Origin: Rhodoferax sp. U2-2l
GTDB lineage: Bacteria > Pseudomonadota > Gammaproteobacteria > Burkholderiales > Burkholderiaceae_C
DNA: 64,000 nt
NCBI RefSeq assembly: GCF_020594515.1
Contig: NZ_JAJCTH010000002.1
Location: forward strand, 124,001 to 188,000
Direction: 5' to 3'
A program made the position numbers and the translations under genes. The notes under the pieces are model-generated. The model was not told the DNA's origin, ran no database searches, and saw only the letters and a program-made list of their open reading frames with translations. How positions within the stretch are numbered: position 1 is the first letter of the stretch; each line of letters begins with the position of its first letter. This document shows, piece after piece, positions 8,907 through 17,137 of this stretch.

Positions 8907-10010
8907 TCAGGCGCGGGAATCGCCCCAGCGCAATTGCGCGGTTTCATCACCGCGGTAGAGGGTCTCACCGGATTGGTCGACACAGTAGGTGGGCGAGACG
9001 ATCATTTCCTTGAAGGTCATGTCGGCCGCAATGCGGGTGTATTCGAACAGGATGCTGCGCACCACCTTGGCGCCTGAGCGGATGTGGCAGCCGTGGCCGA
9101 TCCAGCTCGGGCCAATGATGCTGGCGCCGGGCTCAATGCGCACGCTCGAGCCAATGTAGACCGGCCCTTCGATGGTGACCTGGTCCCACGGGATTTGCGT
9201 GTTCAGACCGACCCAGATGCCAGGTTTGATCTCGCGCCCGGGCATGTTCATCTGCGCCACCTCGCCGCGCAACACGCGTTGCAACACCGCCCAGTAGTCG
9301 CTCACGCGGCCGATGTCGATCCAGTTGAAAAAGCGTTTCTGCGCAAAAAACGGTGCCTTGCTCTCCACCAACTGCGGGAACAGTTGTGAGCCGATGTCAT
9401 AGACCTGGCCGGGCGGAATCAGCTTGAGCACCTCGGGCTCGAAGATGTAGATGCCGGTACTGGCGGCGGTGGACTTGGCCTCTGATGGCTTGGGTTTTTC
9501 CTGGAACGACAGGATCTGGCCGTTGTCATCGGCCACCACCATGCCGTAGTTCTCCACCTCGCTCAAGGGCACATCGAGTGTCACCACGCTGGCAATCGCG
9601 CCTTTGAGTTTGTGCTCGGCGAGCGCCGCGCCAATGTCCAGGTCGATGATGGCGTCACCACACAACACCAGGGTGGTTTCGTCGAAGAAGCCGCTGAAGT
9701 CCTGGATACGGCGCATGCCACCGGCCGAACCGAAGGGTTTGGGCGTGACCTCGCCGTGTTCACGCACACCTTCGTAGGCGTAACCAATTTGCACGCCCCA
9801 GCGGTGGCCGTCGCCAAAATACTGCTCAATCTTGTGGTGGTTGTAGGCCACGTTGACCATGATCTCCTTGATGCCGTAGCTGGCCAGGTGTTCGATCAGG
9901 TACTCCATCACCGGTTTGCCCAGGATCGGGATCATCGGTTTGGGCAAGTCCTTGGTGAGGGGGCGAACCCGGGTGCCCTGTCCGGCGGCCAGAATCATGC
10001 CTTTAGCCAT
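8907..10010 (-). CDS. NDP-sugar pyrophosphorylase (mannose-1-P guanylyltransferase / glucose-1-P nucleotidyltransferase family)
   Basis: Transfers a nucleotidyl group to a sugar-1-phosphate. The N-terminal Rossmann domain (about 1-235) begins MAKGMILAAGQGTRVRPLT with the pyrophosphorylase signature and KPMIPILGKPVMEYL. The C-terminal part (about 250-360) is a left-handed beta-helix of hexapeptide type (GPVYIGSSVRIEPGASIIGP). It has 367 aa. The exact nucleotide and sugar cannot be fixed from sequence. Neighbouring manC and galE suggest GDP-mannose or a UDP/dTDP-hexose. An ATG at 10010 follows AAGGAGG. Confidence 0.88.
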   Translation of the reverse strand: MAKGMILAAGQGTRVRPLTKDLPKPMIPILGKPVMEYLIEHLASYGIKEIMVNVAYNHHKIEQYFGDGHRWGVQIGYAYEGVREHGEVTPKPFGSAGGMRRIQDFSGFFDETTLVLCGDAIIDLDIGAALAEHKLKGAIASVVTLDVPLSEVENYGMVVADDNGQILSFQEKPKPSEAKSTAASTGIYIFEPEVLKLIPPGQVYDIGSQLFPQLVESKAPFFAQKRFFNWIDIGRVSDYWAVLQRVLRGEVAQMNMPGREIKPGIWVGLNTQIPWDQVTIEGPVYIGSSVRIEPGASIIGPSWIGHGCHIRSGAKVVRSILFEYTRIAADMTFKEMIVSPTYCVDQSGETLYRGDETAQLRWGDSRA

Positions 10011-10090
10011 GGTGGGCCTCCTTGTTTTTTGTCATGGTGAAAACTCCCGTTTGTTGATTGGATAGACGGCTGTCTGAGCGGTGGCCCGCG

Positions 10091-11104
10091 TCAGGCGCTG
10101 TAGCCATGGGGGTTGCCGCTTTGCCAGCGCCACGCATCTGCGCACATGGTCTGCAAATCGCGCTGGGCCTGCCAGCCCAGCAGGCTGCTGGCAAAAGTGG
10201 GGTCGGCGTAACAGGCGGCCACGTCACCCGGGCGACGCGGTGAGATCTGGTAGGGCACGGGCTGACCGCTGGCGGCTTCAAACGCGCGCACCATGTCCAG
10301 CACGCTGTAGCCAACCCCGGTGCCCAGGTTGACGGCAAAGCTCTTGGCATCGACCGCTTGCAGGGTGTTGAGCGCGGCCAAGTGGCCCAGCGCCAGGTCA
10401 ACCACATGGATGTAGTCGCGTACGCCCGTGCCATCCGGGGTGGCGTAGTCATTGCCCCAGACGTTCAAAAAGGGCCGTTTGCCCACCGCCACCTGCGCCA
10501 CAAACGGCATCAGGTTGTTGGGTGTGCCCTGCGGGTCTTCACCGATCAGCCCGCTGGCATGCGCGCCGACTGGGTTGAAGTAACGCAGGATGCCGATGCG
10601 CCAGCTGTCGTCGCTGGTATTCAGGTCACGCAGCATGTTCTCGATCACCAGCTTGGTCTGGCCGTAGGGGTTGGTGGCTGAGAGCGGGTGGTCTTCGGTG
10701 AGTGGCAGGCATTGCGGGTCACCGTAGACGGTGGCCGATGAGCTGAACACCAGTGTTTTCACGTCGGAGGCCTGCATCGCCTGCAGCAATTTGAGCGTGC
10801 CCAGCACGTTGTTGTCGTAATAACGCAGCGGCTGCGCCACCGATTCACCCACTGCCTTGAGCCCGGCAAAGTGGATCACCGCCTTGGCGCCGCTGGCTTG
10901 CAAAGCCGTTTGCAGCGCCGCCTGGTCACGGATATCGCCCTCAACGAAGGTGACTTTTTGGCCGGTGATGCGCTCCACCCGTGCCAGCGCCTCGGGCTGG
11001 CTGTTGGAGAAATTGTCAAACACGGTCACTTGCTGGCCTGCGCTCAGCAACTCCACGCAAGTGTGTGATCCGATGTAGCCCGCGCCGCCGGTGATGAAAA
11101 TCAT
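10091..11104 (-). CDS. galE: UDP-glucose 4-epimerase
   Basis: Interconverts UDP-glucose and UDP-galactose; NAD-dependent extended SDR of 337 aa, as usual for GalE. The NAD motif GGAGYIGSHTCVELL is at the N-terminus. The catalytic YGQTK (YxxxK) and the preceding SSSATVYG serine motif are present, as is NPYGQTKLVIE. It is the first gene of the minus-strand nucleotide-sugar run. The 5' end faces the M20 amidohydrolase, leaving a divergent promoter region of about 120 bp. Confidence 0.97.
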   Translation of the reverse strand: MIFITGGAGYIGSHTCVELLSAGQQVTVFDNFSNSQPEALARVERITGQKVTFVEGDIRDQAALQTALQASGAKAVIHFAGLKAVGESVAQPLRYYDNNVLGTLKLLQAMQASDVKTLVFSSSATVYGDPQCLPLTEDHPLSATNPYGQTKLVIENMLRDLNTSDDSWRIGILRYFNPVGAHASGLIGEDPQGTPNNLMPFVAQVAVGKRPFLNVWGNDYATPDGTGVRDYIHVVDLALGHLAALNTLQAVDAKSFAVNLGTGVGYSVLDMVRAFEAASGQPVPYQISPRRPGDVAACYADPTFASSLLGWQAQRDLQTMCADAWRWQSGNPHGYSA

Positions 11105-11215
11105 GTTCGGTTGACCTGAGAGTGGTGGATGGTGGTGAGTTTAGACGCTGCGCACGCTGGAAAAGACGCAGAAGCGCGCGTGGCAAGCTTCTTGCGCTAC
11201 CCTACCCACCACAAC

Positions 11216-11254
11216 TCTTTGTCTGTTGGAGATCATGATGTCTTTGTCTGTTGG
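11216..11254 (+). repeat. 14-bp direct repeat flanking a start codon
   Basis: TCTTTGTCTGTTGG occurs at 11216-11229 and again at 11241-11254, a period of 25 bp. The first copy contributes the GGAG ribosome-binding site of the M20 hydrolase and the second begins its coding sequence. It looks like a small local duplication of the translation start region. Confidence 0.9.
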
Positions 11255-12452
11255 TGGCCGTGCGTTCGCGCACATTGCGGCGTTTCATCCTGAAATCACC
11301 GCGTTTCGGCGTGATTTGCACGCGCACCCGGAGCTCGGGTTCGAGGAGGTCTACACCGCTAGCCGGGTCAAGCAGGCCTTGCAGGTCTGTGGTGTGGATG
11401 AGATTCACACCGGCATCGGCAAGACCGGGCTGGTGGCGGTGATCCGTGGCCAGCAAACCAGTTCGGGTCGCATGATCGGTTTACGTGCCGACATGGACGC
11501 GCTACCCATGGCCGAGCACAATGACTTTGCCTGGAAATCGGCCAAACCCGGCCTGATGCACGGTTGCGGCCACGATGGCCACACCGCCATGCTGGTGGCG
11601 GCGGCGCGGTATCTGGCCGAGACGCGCGCCTTTGACGGCACGGCGGTGCTGATCTTCCAGCCGGGCGAGGAGGGTTATGCCGGTGCGCAGGCCATGATCA
11701 ACGATGGCTTGTTCGAGCGTTTTCCGGTGCAATCGGTGTATGCCATGCACAACTGGCCCGCCATGCGCCCGGGCACGGTGGGCCTGAATTCAGGCCCGAT
11801 GATGGCCGCGGCAGACCGCGTCACGATCGAGATCACCGGTCAGGGCGGCCATGGCGCCCACCCTTACCAGACCATTGACCCGGTGCTGGTGGCCGGGCAC
11901 ATCATCACCGCGGTGCAAAGCATCGTCTCGCGCAACGTCAAACCGGTGGACAGCGCGGTCATCAGCCTGTGTGCGCTGCAGGCAGGGGATGTGAATGCCA
12001 TGAGCGTGATTCCCAGCAGCGCTCGGCTGGTGGGCACGGTGCGCAGCTTCACGCCCGTGGTGCAGGCGCTGATTGAGCGCCGCCTGAGTGAGCTGTGCAG
12101 CGGCATCGCGCAGAGTTTTGGCGCCAGCGCCCTGGTGACGTACGAACGCATGTACCCGGCCACCGTCAACACCCCGGCCGAGGCCCGATTTGCCGGCGAT
12201 GTGGCCGAGAGCCTGGTGGGCGCTGTGAACGTGGTGCGTGACCTGGAGCCCAGCATGGGCGCCGAAGACTTCTCCTTCATGCTGCGGGTCAAACCCGGTG
12301 CCTATCTGCGGCTGGGGCAGGGCACTGCCAACGGCGAGGGCGCTTGTTACCTGCACAACAGCCGCTACGACTTCAACGACGATGTGCTGCCCCTGGGCGC
12401 CGCCCTGCACGCCAGCCTGGTGGAGCAGGGCATGCCGCTGGCAGAGGATTGA
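11238..12452 (+). CDS. M20 family amidohydrolase (hippurate / N-acyl-amino-acid hydrolase type)
   Basis: Hydrolyses the amide bond of an N-acylated amino acid; cytosolic di-metal enzyme. About 404 aa. Metal and catalytic motifs are visible: LHAHPELGFEE, GLRADMDALPM, HGCGHDGHTAML, QPGEEGYAG and a C-terminal MGAEDFSFML. Starts at 11226 (TTG), 11235 and 11238 (ATG) are in frame. GGAG at 11228-11231 gives the best spacing to 11238, chosen here. Substrate is unknown; hippurate, acetylated amino acids and IAA-amino acids are all handled by this family. It is convergent with hexR, the two stops lying 5 bp apart. Confidence 0.92.
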   Translation: MSLSVGGRAFAHIAAFHPEITAFRRDLHAHPELGFEEVYTASRVKQALQVCGVDEIHTGIGKTGLVAVIRGQQTSSGRMIGLRADMDALPMAEHNDFAWKSAKPGLMHGCGHDGHTAMLVAAARYLAETRAFDGTAVLIFQPGEEGYAGAQAMINDGLFERFPVQSVYAMHNWPAMRPGTVGLNSGPMMAAADRVTIEITGQGGHGAHPYQTIDPVLVAGHIITAVQSIVSRNVKPVDSAVISLCALQAGDVNAMSVIPSSARLVGTVRSFTPVVQALIERRLSELCSGIAQSFGASALVTYERMYPATVNTPAEARFAGDVAESLVGAVNVVRDLEPSMGAEDFSFMLRVKPGAYLRLGQGTANGEGACYLHNSRYDFNDDVLPLGAALHASLVEQGMPLAED

Positions 12453-12456
12453 ACGA

Positions 12457-13305
12457 TCAGGCGTAGCGCTTGTTGCGCAGGTTGTTTTTCATCTCGCGCA
12501 GCAAGGGCTGCAATTTCTCGCTGCCAATGCGCAGCGCCACGCAGGTGGCCACGATGTCCACGATCATCAGGTGCAGCAGGCGTGACACCATCGGGCTGTA
12601 ACGCTCATACCCTTCCGGGTGGTCGGCGCCCAGGTGAATATCACCCGCGCTGGCCAGGGGCGAGCCGCTGGCGGTGATGACGATGGTGGTGGCGCCGTTT
12701 TTGCGGGCGATGTCGCACGAGTCCATCAGGTCGCGGGTGCGGCCCGAGTTGCTGATCACGATCACGCAGTCGCCCGGCTGCATCAGCGAGGCGCTCATCA
12801 CCTGCATGTGGCCGTCGCTGTAGGCCACGCCGTTGATGCCCAGCCGAAAGAACTTGTGCTGCGCATCGCGCGCCACGATGCCCGAGTTGCCGACGCCAAA
12901 AAACTCGATGCGCCGCCCGGCGTGGTAGGCCGCGGTCAGCGCATCCACCGCCTTGTCGATGGCACTGGCCGAGGCTTCGTTGCGGTATTTCAGGAAGGCG
13001 GCCACGGTGTTGTCGATGACTTTGACCATGATGTCGCCGGTCTTGTCGTCGGCATCCACGCTGCGGTGGATGAACGGCACGCCTTCGCTCACGTTGCCCG
13101 CCAGCTTGAGTTTGAAGTCGGCCAGACCGTCGTAACCGACGCTGCGGCAAAAACGCACCACGGTCGGTTTGCTCACATGGGCACGGTCGGCCAGCTCACT
13201 GACGGGCATCAGCGCAAAGCTGCGCGGGTCCAGCAGCACCAGTTTGGCCACGCGCTGCTCGGCGGGTGCCAGCGAGGGCAGGGAGGCGCGGATGCGGTCA
13301 AGCAT
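12457..13305 (-). CDS. hexR: HexR-type transcriptional regulator (RpiR family)
   Basis: HexR represses glucose and Entner-Doudoroff genes (zwf, edd, eda and others) and is released by 2-keto-3-deoxy-6-phosphogluconate. It has 282 aa. The N-terminal HTH_6 domain (about 1-77) carries SELADRAHVSKPTVVRFCRS. The C-terminal SIS sugar-phosphate-binding domain (about 120-260) has FFGVGNSGIVARDAQHKF and ISNSGRTRDLMD. It lies 57 bp downstream of zwf on the same strand, the usual zwf-hexR pairing. Palindromes matching its known operator lie upstream of zwf. Confidence 0.93.
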   Translation of the reverse strand: MLDRIRASLPSLAPAEQRVAKLVLLDPRSFALMPVSELADRAHVSKPTVVRFCRSVGYDGLADFKLKLAGNVSEGVPFIHRSVDADDKTGDIMVKVIDNTVAAFLKYRNEASASAIDKAVDALTAAYHAGRRIEFFGVGNSGIVARDAQHKFFRLGINGVAYSDGHMQVMSASLMQPGDCVIVISNSGRTRDLMDSCDIARKNGATTIVITASGSPLASAGDIHLGADHPEGYERYSPMVSRLLHLMIVDIVATCVALRIGSEKLQPLLREMKNNLRNKRYA

Positions 13306-13362
13306 GGCAGGGCGCTTTCATCGGGCGCAGTGCGGCGGCACCTGGGCGCACGGATGGCGATC

Positions 13363-14817
13363 TCAACATTCTTCACTCCAGCAAAAGCGGTCGCGGGCAA
13401 TCATGGCGCTGGTGGCGCTCGGGCCCCAGGTGCCGCTGGCATAGGGGCGCGGCCCTTGCGGGTCGGCACGCCAATGGTCCAGGATGGGTTCGACCCAGCG
13501 CCAGGCTTCTTCCTGCTCGTCGCTGCGCACAAACAGGTTCAGGCGTCCATCCATCACGTCCAGCAGCAGGCGCTCGTAAGCGCCCACGCGCTCGGCGCCA
13601 AAGCGTTTGTCAAAGTCCAGGTCCAGGTGCACCGGGGCCAGGTTGTTGGCGTTTTGCCGCTTGTCCTGCGCTTGCGCCAGCAGGTGCAGCTCCAGCCCGT
13701 CCTTGGGCTGCAGGTTGATCACCAGCTGGTTGGCCTGCCCGATCTGGGTGTTGAAGATGGCGTGCGGCGTGGGCCGGAAATTCACCACAATGCGTGAGTC
13801 CCGGTCTGCCAGCCGTTTGCCGGTGCGGATGTAAAACGGCACCCCGGCCCAGCGCCAGTTCATGATTTCGGTGCGGATGGCCACAAAGGTCTCGGTGCTG
13901 CTGGTCGGGCTCACGCCCAGTTCTTCGCGGTAACCCGGCACCGCCTGGCCGCCAATGGCGCCCGCGCCATACTGGCCGCGGATCACGTCTTGCGCCAGCG
14001 ATGCCGGTGTCCAGGGCTTGAGGCTGCGCAACACTTTGAGTTTTTCGTCGCGGATGGCGTCGGCGTGTGAATTGATCGGCGGCTCCATGCCGATGGCGCA
14101 CAACAGTTGCAGCGCATGGTTTTGCACCATGTCGCGCAGCGCGCCAGTGGTTTCGTAAAACGCGCCGCGTTTTTCCACGCCCAGGTCTTCGGCGATGGTG
14201 ATCTGGATGTTGGCAATGTGTTCACGGCGCCACAGCGGCTCAAACAAGGCGTTGCCAAAGCGCAGCGCGAACAGGTTTTGCACCGCCGGTTTGCCCAGGT
14301 AGTGGTCAATGCGGTAGATCTGGTGCTCGGTGAACACCTGGCCCACGGTGTGGTTGATGGCGCGGTTGCTGGCCAGGTCGTGGCCCAGCGGTTTTTCCAG
14401 CACGATGCGGGTGTGGGGCGTGGCCAAGCCAGCGGCGCCGAGTTGCTCGGCAATGGTGGCAAACAAATTGGGCGCGGTGGCCAGGTACATCACCACCGAG
14501 TCGGCCTGGCGCTGGGCCAGCTTGTCTTTCAGGTAACTGTAGTGCTCGGGTTTGGACAGGTCCATGCTGACAAATTCGAGCAGCGCGGCAAAGCGGTCAA
14601 ATTCTTCGGTGCTGGGGCGTTTTTCCAGTTCCACCTTGGCAAAACGTGACGCGATCAGCGCGCGGTACTGCTCGTCGCTGAGGTCGTCCCGCCCGATGCC
14701 GATGATGCGCGCACCCGCTGGCAAGGTGCCGTGTTTGAAGGCCTGGAACAGGGCTGGCATCAGTTTGCGCCAGCACAAATCGCCAGTGCCGCCAAAAAGT
14801 ACAAGGTCAAAACTCAT
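13363..14817 (-). CDS. zwf: Glucose-6-phosphate 1-dehydrogenase
   Basis: Oxidises glucose-6-phosphate to 6-phosphogluconolactone with NADP or NAD, feeding the Entner-Doudoroff and pentose phosphate routes. It has 484 aa. The N-terminal nucleotide-binding site is LVLFGGTGDLCWRKLMPAL. The active-site signature RIDHYLGKPAVQNL has the catalytic His and Lys region. FYIRTGKRL lies further on. It heads a zwf-hexR minus-strand unit and is divergent from a sugar-phosphate-like ABC transporter, with two HexR-like boxes in the shared upstream region. Confidence 0.97.
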   Translation of the reverse strand: MSFDLVLFGGTGDLCWRKLMPALFQAFKHGTLPAGARIIGIGRDDLSDEQYRALIASRFAKVELEKRPSTEEFDRFAALLEFVSMDLSKPEHYSYLKDKLAQRQADSVVMYLATAPNLFATIAEQLGAAGLATPHTRIVLEKPLGHDLASNRAINHTVGQVFTEHQIYRIDHYLGKPAVQNLFALRFGNALFEPLWRREHIANIQITIAEDLGVEKRGAFYETTGALRDMVQNHALQLLCAIGMEPPINSHADAIRDEKLKVLRSLKPWTPASLAQDVIRGQYGAGAIGGQAVPGYREELGVSPTSSTETFVAIRTEIMNWRWAGVPFYIRTGKRLADRDSRIVVNFRPTPHAIFNTQIGQANQLVINLQPKDGLELHLLAQAQDKRQNANNLAPVHLDLDFDKRFGAERVGAYERLLLDVMDGRLNLFVRSDEQEEAWRWVEPILDHWRADPQGPRPYASGTWGPSATSAMIARDRFCWSEEC

Positions 14818-14854
14818 AAGGCTGAATGTGGGAGTGGATCAGATGAATCTTGAC

Positions 14855-14892
14855 TGTAACTGGGTTTCATGTTTCCTTGTAACCGGGTTACT
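14855..14892. promoter_or_regulatory. Two HexR-like operators in the divergent zwf / transporter region
   Basis: TGTAACTGGGTTTCA (14855-14869) and TGTAACCGGGTTACT (14878-14892) match the palindromic HexR pattern TGTAAY-N3-RTTACA, the second missing only the last base. Their centres are 23 bp apart, about two helical turns. They lie 38-75 bp before the zwf start and 110-147 bp before the first binding-protein gene. A weaker half-site, TGTAACGGAATTGTC, overlaps the leader of the binding protein near 14988. Confidence 0.75.
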
Positions 14893-15001
14893 TTTTGACT
14901 GTCTGGTCAGGAAAGTTGGCGTTTCCCCGGGTCTACAGGTTCAGAATCGAGGCTACAGTGGTTTATTCGTCAAACTGTCAGTTTTTTGTAACGGAATTGT
15001 C

Positions 15002-16015
15002 ATGAAACAACAGGTCATCGCCCTCGCAGTCTCCTTGGCGTGTCTGGGCGCACATGCCGAAGGTCAGGTCAACATCATCTGTTCTGTGCAAGCGGAGCAG
15101 TGCAATCTGGTCCAGACGGTGTTCGCCAAAAGCACGGGTATCAAGGTCAACCTGACGCACAAGGCGGCGGGCGAAGCGATGGCCCAGCTCAGCGCCGAGC
15201 GCGCCAACCCCAAGACCGACCTGTGGTACGGCGGCACCGGTGACCCGCACATGCAGGCCGCAGAAACGGGCCTGACCATGGCCTACAAGTCGGCTTCCTT
15301 GCCGCAATTGCGCGACTGGGCGCAGCAACAGGCGGAGCAAACGGGCTACAAGACGGTGGGGATTTATTCCGGCCCGCTGGGTATCAGCTACAACACCGAG
15401 GCCATGGCCAAGAAGAAACTGCAGCCGCCCAAATGCTGGGCTGATTTGCTGGACGCGAAGTGGAAAGGCGAAATCCAGGCCCCCAACCCAAACACCTCGG
15501 GCACCGCTTACGTCCAGATTGCCACCCTGGTGCAGTTGATGGGTGAAGAAAAGGCCTTTGACTACCTCAAAGCGCTGCACAAAAACATCAGCCAGTACAC
15601 CCGCTCGGGCGCCGCGCCGGTCAAGAACGCCGCGCGTGGTGAAAACCTGATTGGCGTGGCCTTTGCCCACGAGGCGCCGGTGGAGGCCGCCAATGGCTTT
15701 CCGGTGGTGAGCAACACGCCGTGTGAAGGCACAGGCGCCGAAATTGGCTCGATGAGCCTGATTGCCGGCGCTCGTAACCTGCCCGAAGCCAAACGGTTTT
15801 ACGAATGGGCGCTGACCCCCGCTGCGCAAGAGCTCGGGGTGGCGGCGAAACAGTTCCAGCTGCCAAGCAACAAGGCGGCCAAGCTCGACGAGCGTATGCC
15901 GGACTTTGCCAAGGCCAAGATGATCAAGTACGACTATGCCAAGTACGGTTCGTCGGCCGAGCGCAAACGCCTGATCGGTCGCTGGGAAAAAGAAGTCAAT
16001 TCATTGCCCCGCTGA
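15002..16015 (+). CDS. Periplasmic binding protein 1 of an AfuABC-like ABC transporter
   Basis: 337 aa with a signal peptide (MKQQVIALAVSLACLGAHAE). The fold family is that of ferric/sugar-phosphate binding proteins (FbpA/AfuA). The paired tyrosines that bind iron in FbpA are absent. Instead His223-Glu224 and Glu247 occupy the spacing of the His-Asp...Glu triad I recall for sugar-phosphate binding in AfuA. The second residue is Glu here but Asp in the adjacent paralogue. The frame is open upstream to 14552, but the secretion signal fixes the start at 15002. It is the first gene of a run through the permease and ATPase to tal and pgi. Confidence 0.85.
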   Translation: MKQQVIALAVSLACLGAHAEGQVNIICSVQAEQCNLVQTVFAKSTGIKVNLTHKAAGEAMAQLSAERANPKTDLWYGGTGDPHMQAAETGLTMAYKSASLPQLRDWAQQQAEQTGYKTVGIYSGPLGISYNTEAMAKKKLQPPKCWADLLDAKWKGEIQAPNPNTSGTAYVQIATLVQLMGEEKAFDYLKALHKNISQYTRSGAAPVKNAARGENLIGVAFAHEAPVEAANGFPVVSNTPCEGTGAEIGSMSLIAGARNLPEAKRFYEWALTPAAQELGVAAKQFQLPSNKAAKLDERMPDFAKAKMIKYDYAKYGSSAERKRLIGRWEKEVNSLPR

Positions 16016-16049
16016 CGGCCCGTTGCCAGTTTTTCCATAAGGAGTTTTC

Positions 16050-17060
16050 ATGAAGAAGTTGTTCGTTGTGTCGGTACTGGCCGCTGCCAGTGGGTTTGTC
16101 CAAGCGCAAACCGTGAACGTGATTTGTTCGGTGCAAGCCGAGTGGTGCAACATGATTGGCACCGTCTACGCCAAAACCACGGGAACCAAAATCAATGTGT
16201 CCATGAAGGGCTCTGGTGAGGCGTTGGCCCAGCTGATCGCCGAGAAAGAGAACCCCAAGACCGACATCTGGTTTGGCGGCACCGGTGACCCGCATCTGCA
16301 GGCCGCCGAGCTGGGGCTGAGCCTGGAGTACAAATCACCGACTTTGCCCCAGCTGCAGAGTTGGGCCCAGCAGCAAGCGCAACAGTCGGGCTTCCGCACC
16401 GTGGGTATTTATTCCGGCCCGCTGGGTTTTGGTTACAACACCGAACTGCTGGCCAAGAAAAAAATGCAGCCCCCCAAGACCTGGGCCGACCTGCTCAACC
16501 CGGCGCTCAAGGGCGACATCCAGTCCGCCAACCCGGCTTCGAGCGGCACCGCCTACACCATGGTGGCCACGCTGGTGCAGCTGATGGGTGAGGACAAGGC
16601 GTTTGAGTACCTGAAAAAACTGCATACCAACATCAGCCAGTACACCCGCAGCGGCACCGGCCCGATCAAGGCGGTGGCGCGGGGTGAAACCATGGTGTCC
16701 ATCAGTTTTGTGCACGACGCACCGGGTGAAAAGATGAATGGTTTCCCGATCGAGGCGGTGACACCGACCGACGGCACCGGTGCCGAAATTGGCTCGATGA
16801 GCATCATCAAGGGCGCGCGCAATATGGATGCCGCCAAGAAGTTCTACGAGTGGGCGCTGACACCGGCGGCCCAGGAAATGGCGGCTGCGGCCAAGCAGTT
16901 CCAGGTGCCCTCCAACAAGGCGGCCAAGGTCGACCCCCGTGTGCCGGACTTCAAGAAAATCAAGTTCATCAACTATGACTACGCCAAATACGGCGCCTCG
17001 GCTGAGCGCAAGCGCCTGATTGCCCGCTGGGAAAAGGAAGTCAATTCCCTGCCGCGTTGA
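16050..17060 (+). CDS. Periplasmic binding protein 2 of an AfuABC-like ABC transporter
   Basis: 336 aa, closely similar to the preceding gene over its whole length (ICSVQAE, IYSGPLG, NISQYTRSG, GTGAEIGSMS, AKYGASAERKRL are shared or nearly so), so the pair is a tandem duplication. Signal peptide MKKLFVVSVLAAASGFVQAQ. The pocket residues are His222-Asp223 and Glu246, matching the AfuA His-Asp...Glu spacing of 24. The start follows AAGGAG. The context of zwf, tal and pgi argues for sugar phosphates rather than iron; databases often label such proteins iron(III)-binding. Confidence 0.87.
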   Translation: MKKLFVVSVLAAASGFVQAQTVNVICSVQAEWCNMIGTVYAKTTGTKINVSMKGSGEALAQLIAEKENPKTDIWFGGTGDPHLQAAELGLSLEYKSPTLPQLQSWAQQQAQQSGFRTVGIYSGPLGFGYNTELLAKKKMQPPKTWADLLNPALKGDIQSANPASSGTAYTMVATLVQLMGEDKAFEYLKKLHTNISQYTRSGTGPIKAVARGETMVSISFVHDAPGEKMNGFPIEAVTPTDGTGAEIGSMSIIKGARNMDAAKKFYEWALTPAAQEMAAAAKQFQVPSNKAAKVDPRVPDFKKIKFINYDYAKYGASAERKRLIARWEKEVNSLPR

Positions 17061-17084
17061 ACCTGCCCTGCCAGTTCAAACCTT

Positions 17085-17133
17085 GGGCGCAGCGGGTCTT
17101 GCGCCCGGTCTGGCGGCGGCGCTGAGCGCCGCC
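17085..17133 (+). promoter_or_regulatory. Two consecutive hairpins between binding protein 2 and permease
   Basis: Stem 1 pairs GGGCGCA (17085-17091) with TGCGCCC (17100-17106). Stem 2 pairs GGCGGCGC (17115-17122) with GCGCCGCC (17126-17133) around a TGA loop. There is no T-tract, so they probably protect the binding-protein mRNA from 3' decay or slow readthrough. This would give more binding protein than permease. Confidence 0.6.
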
Positions 17134-17137
17134 TTGT

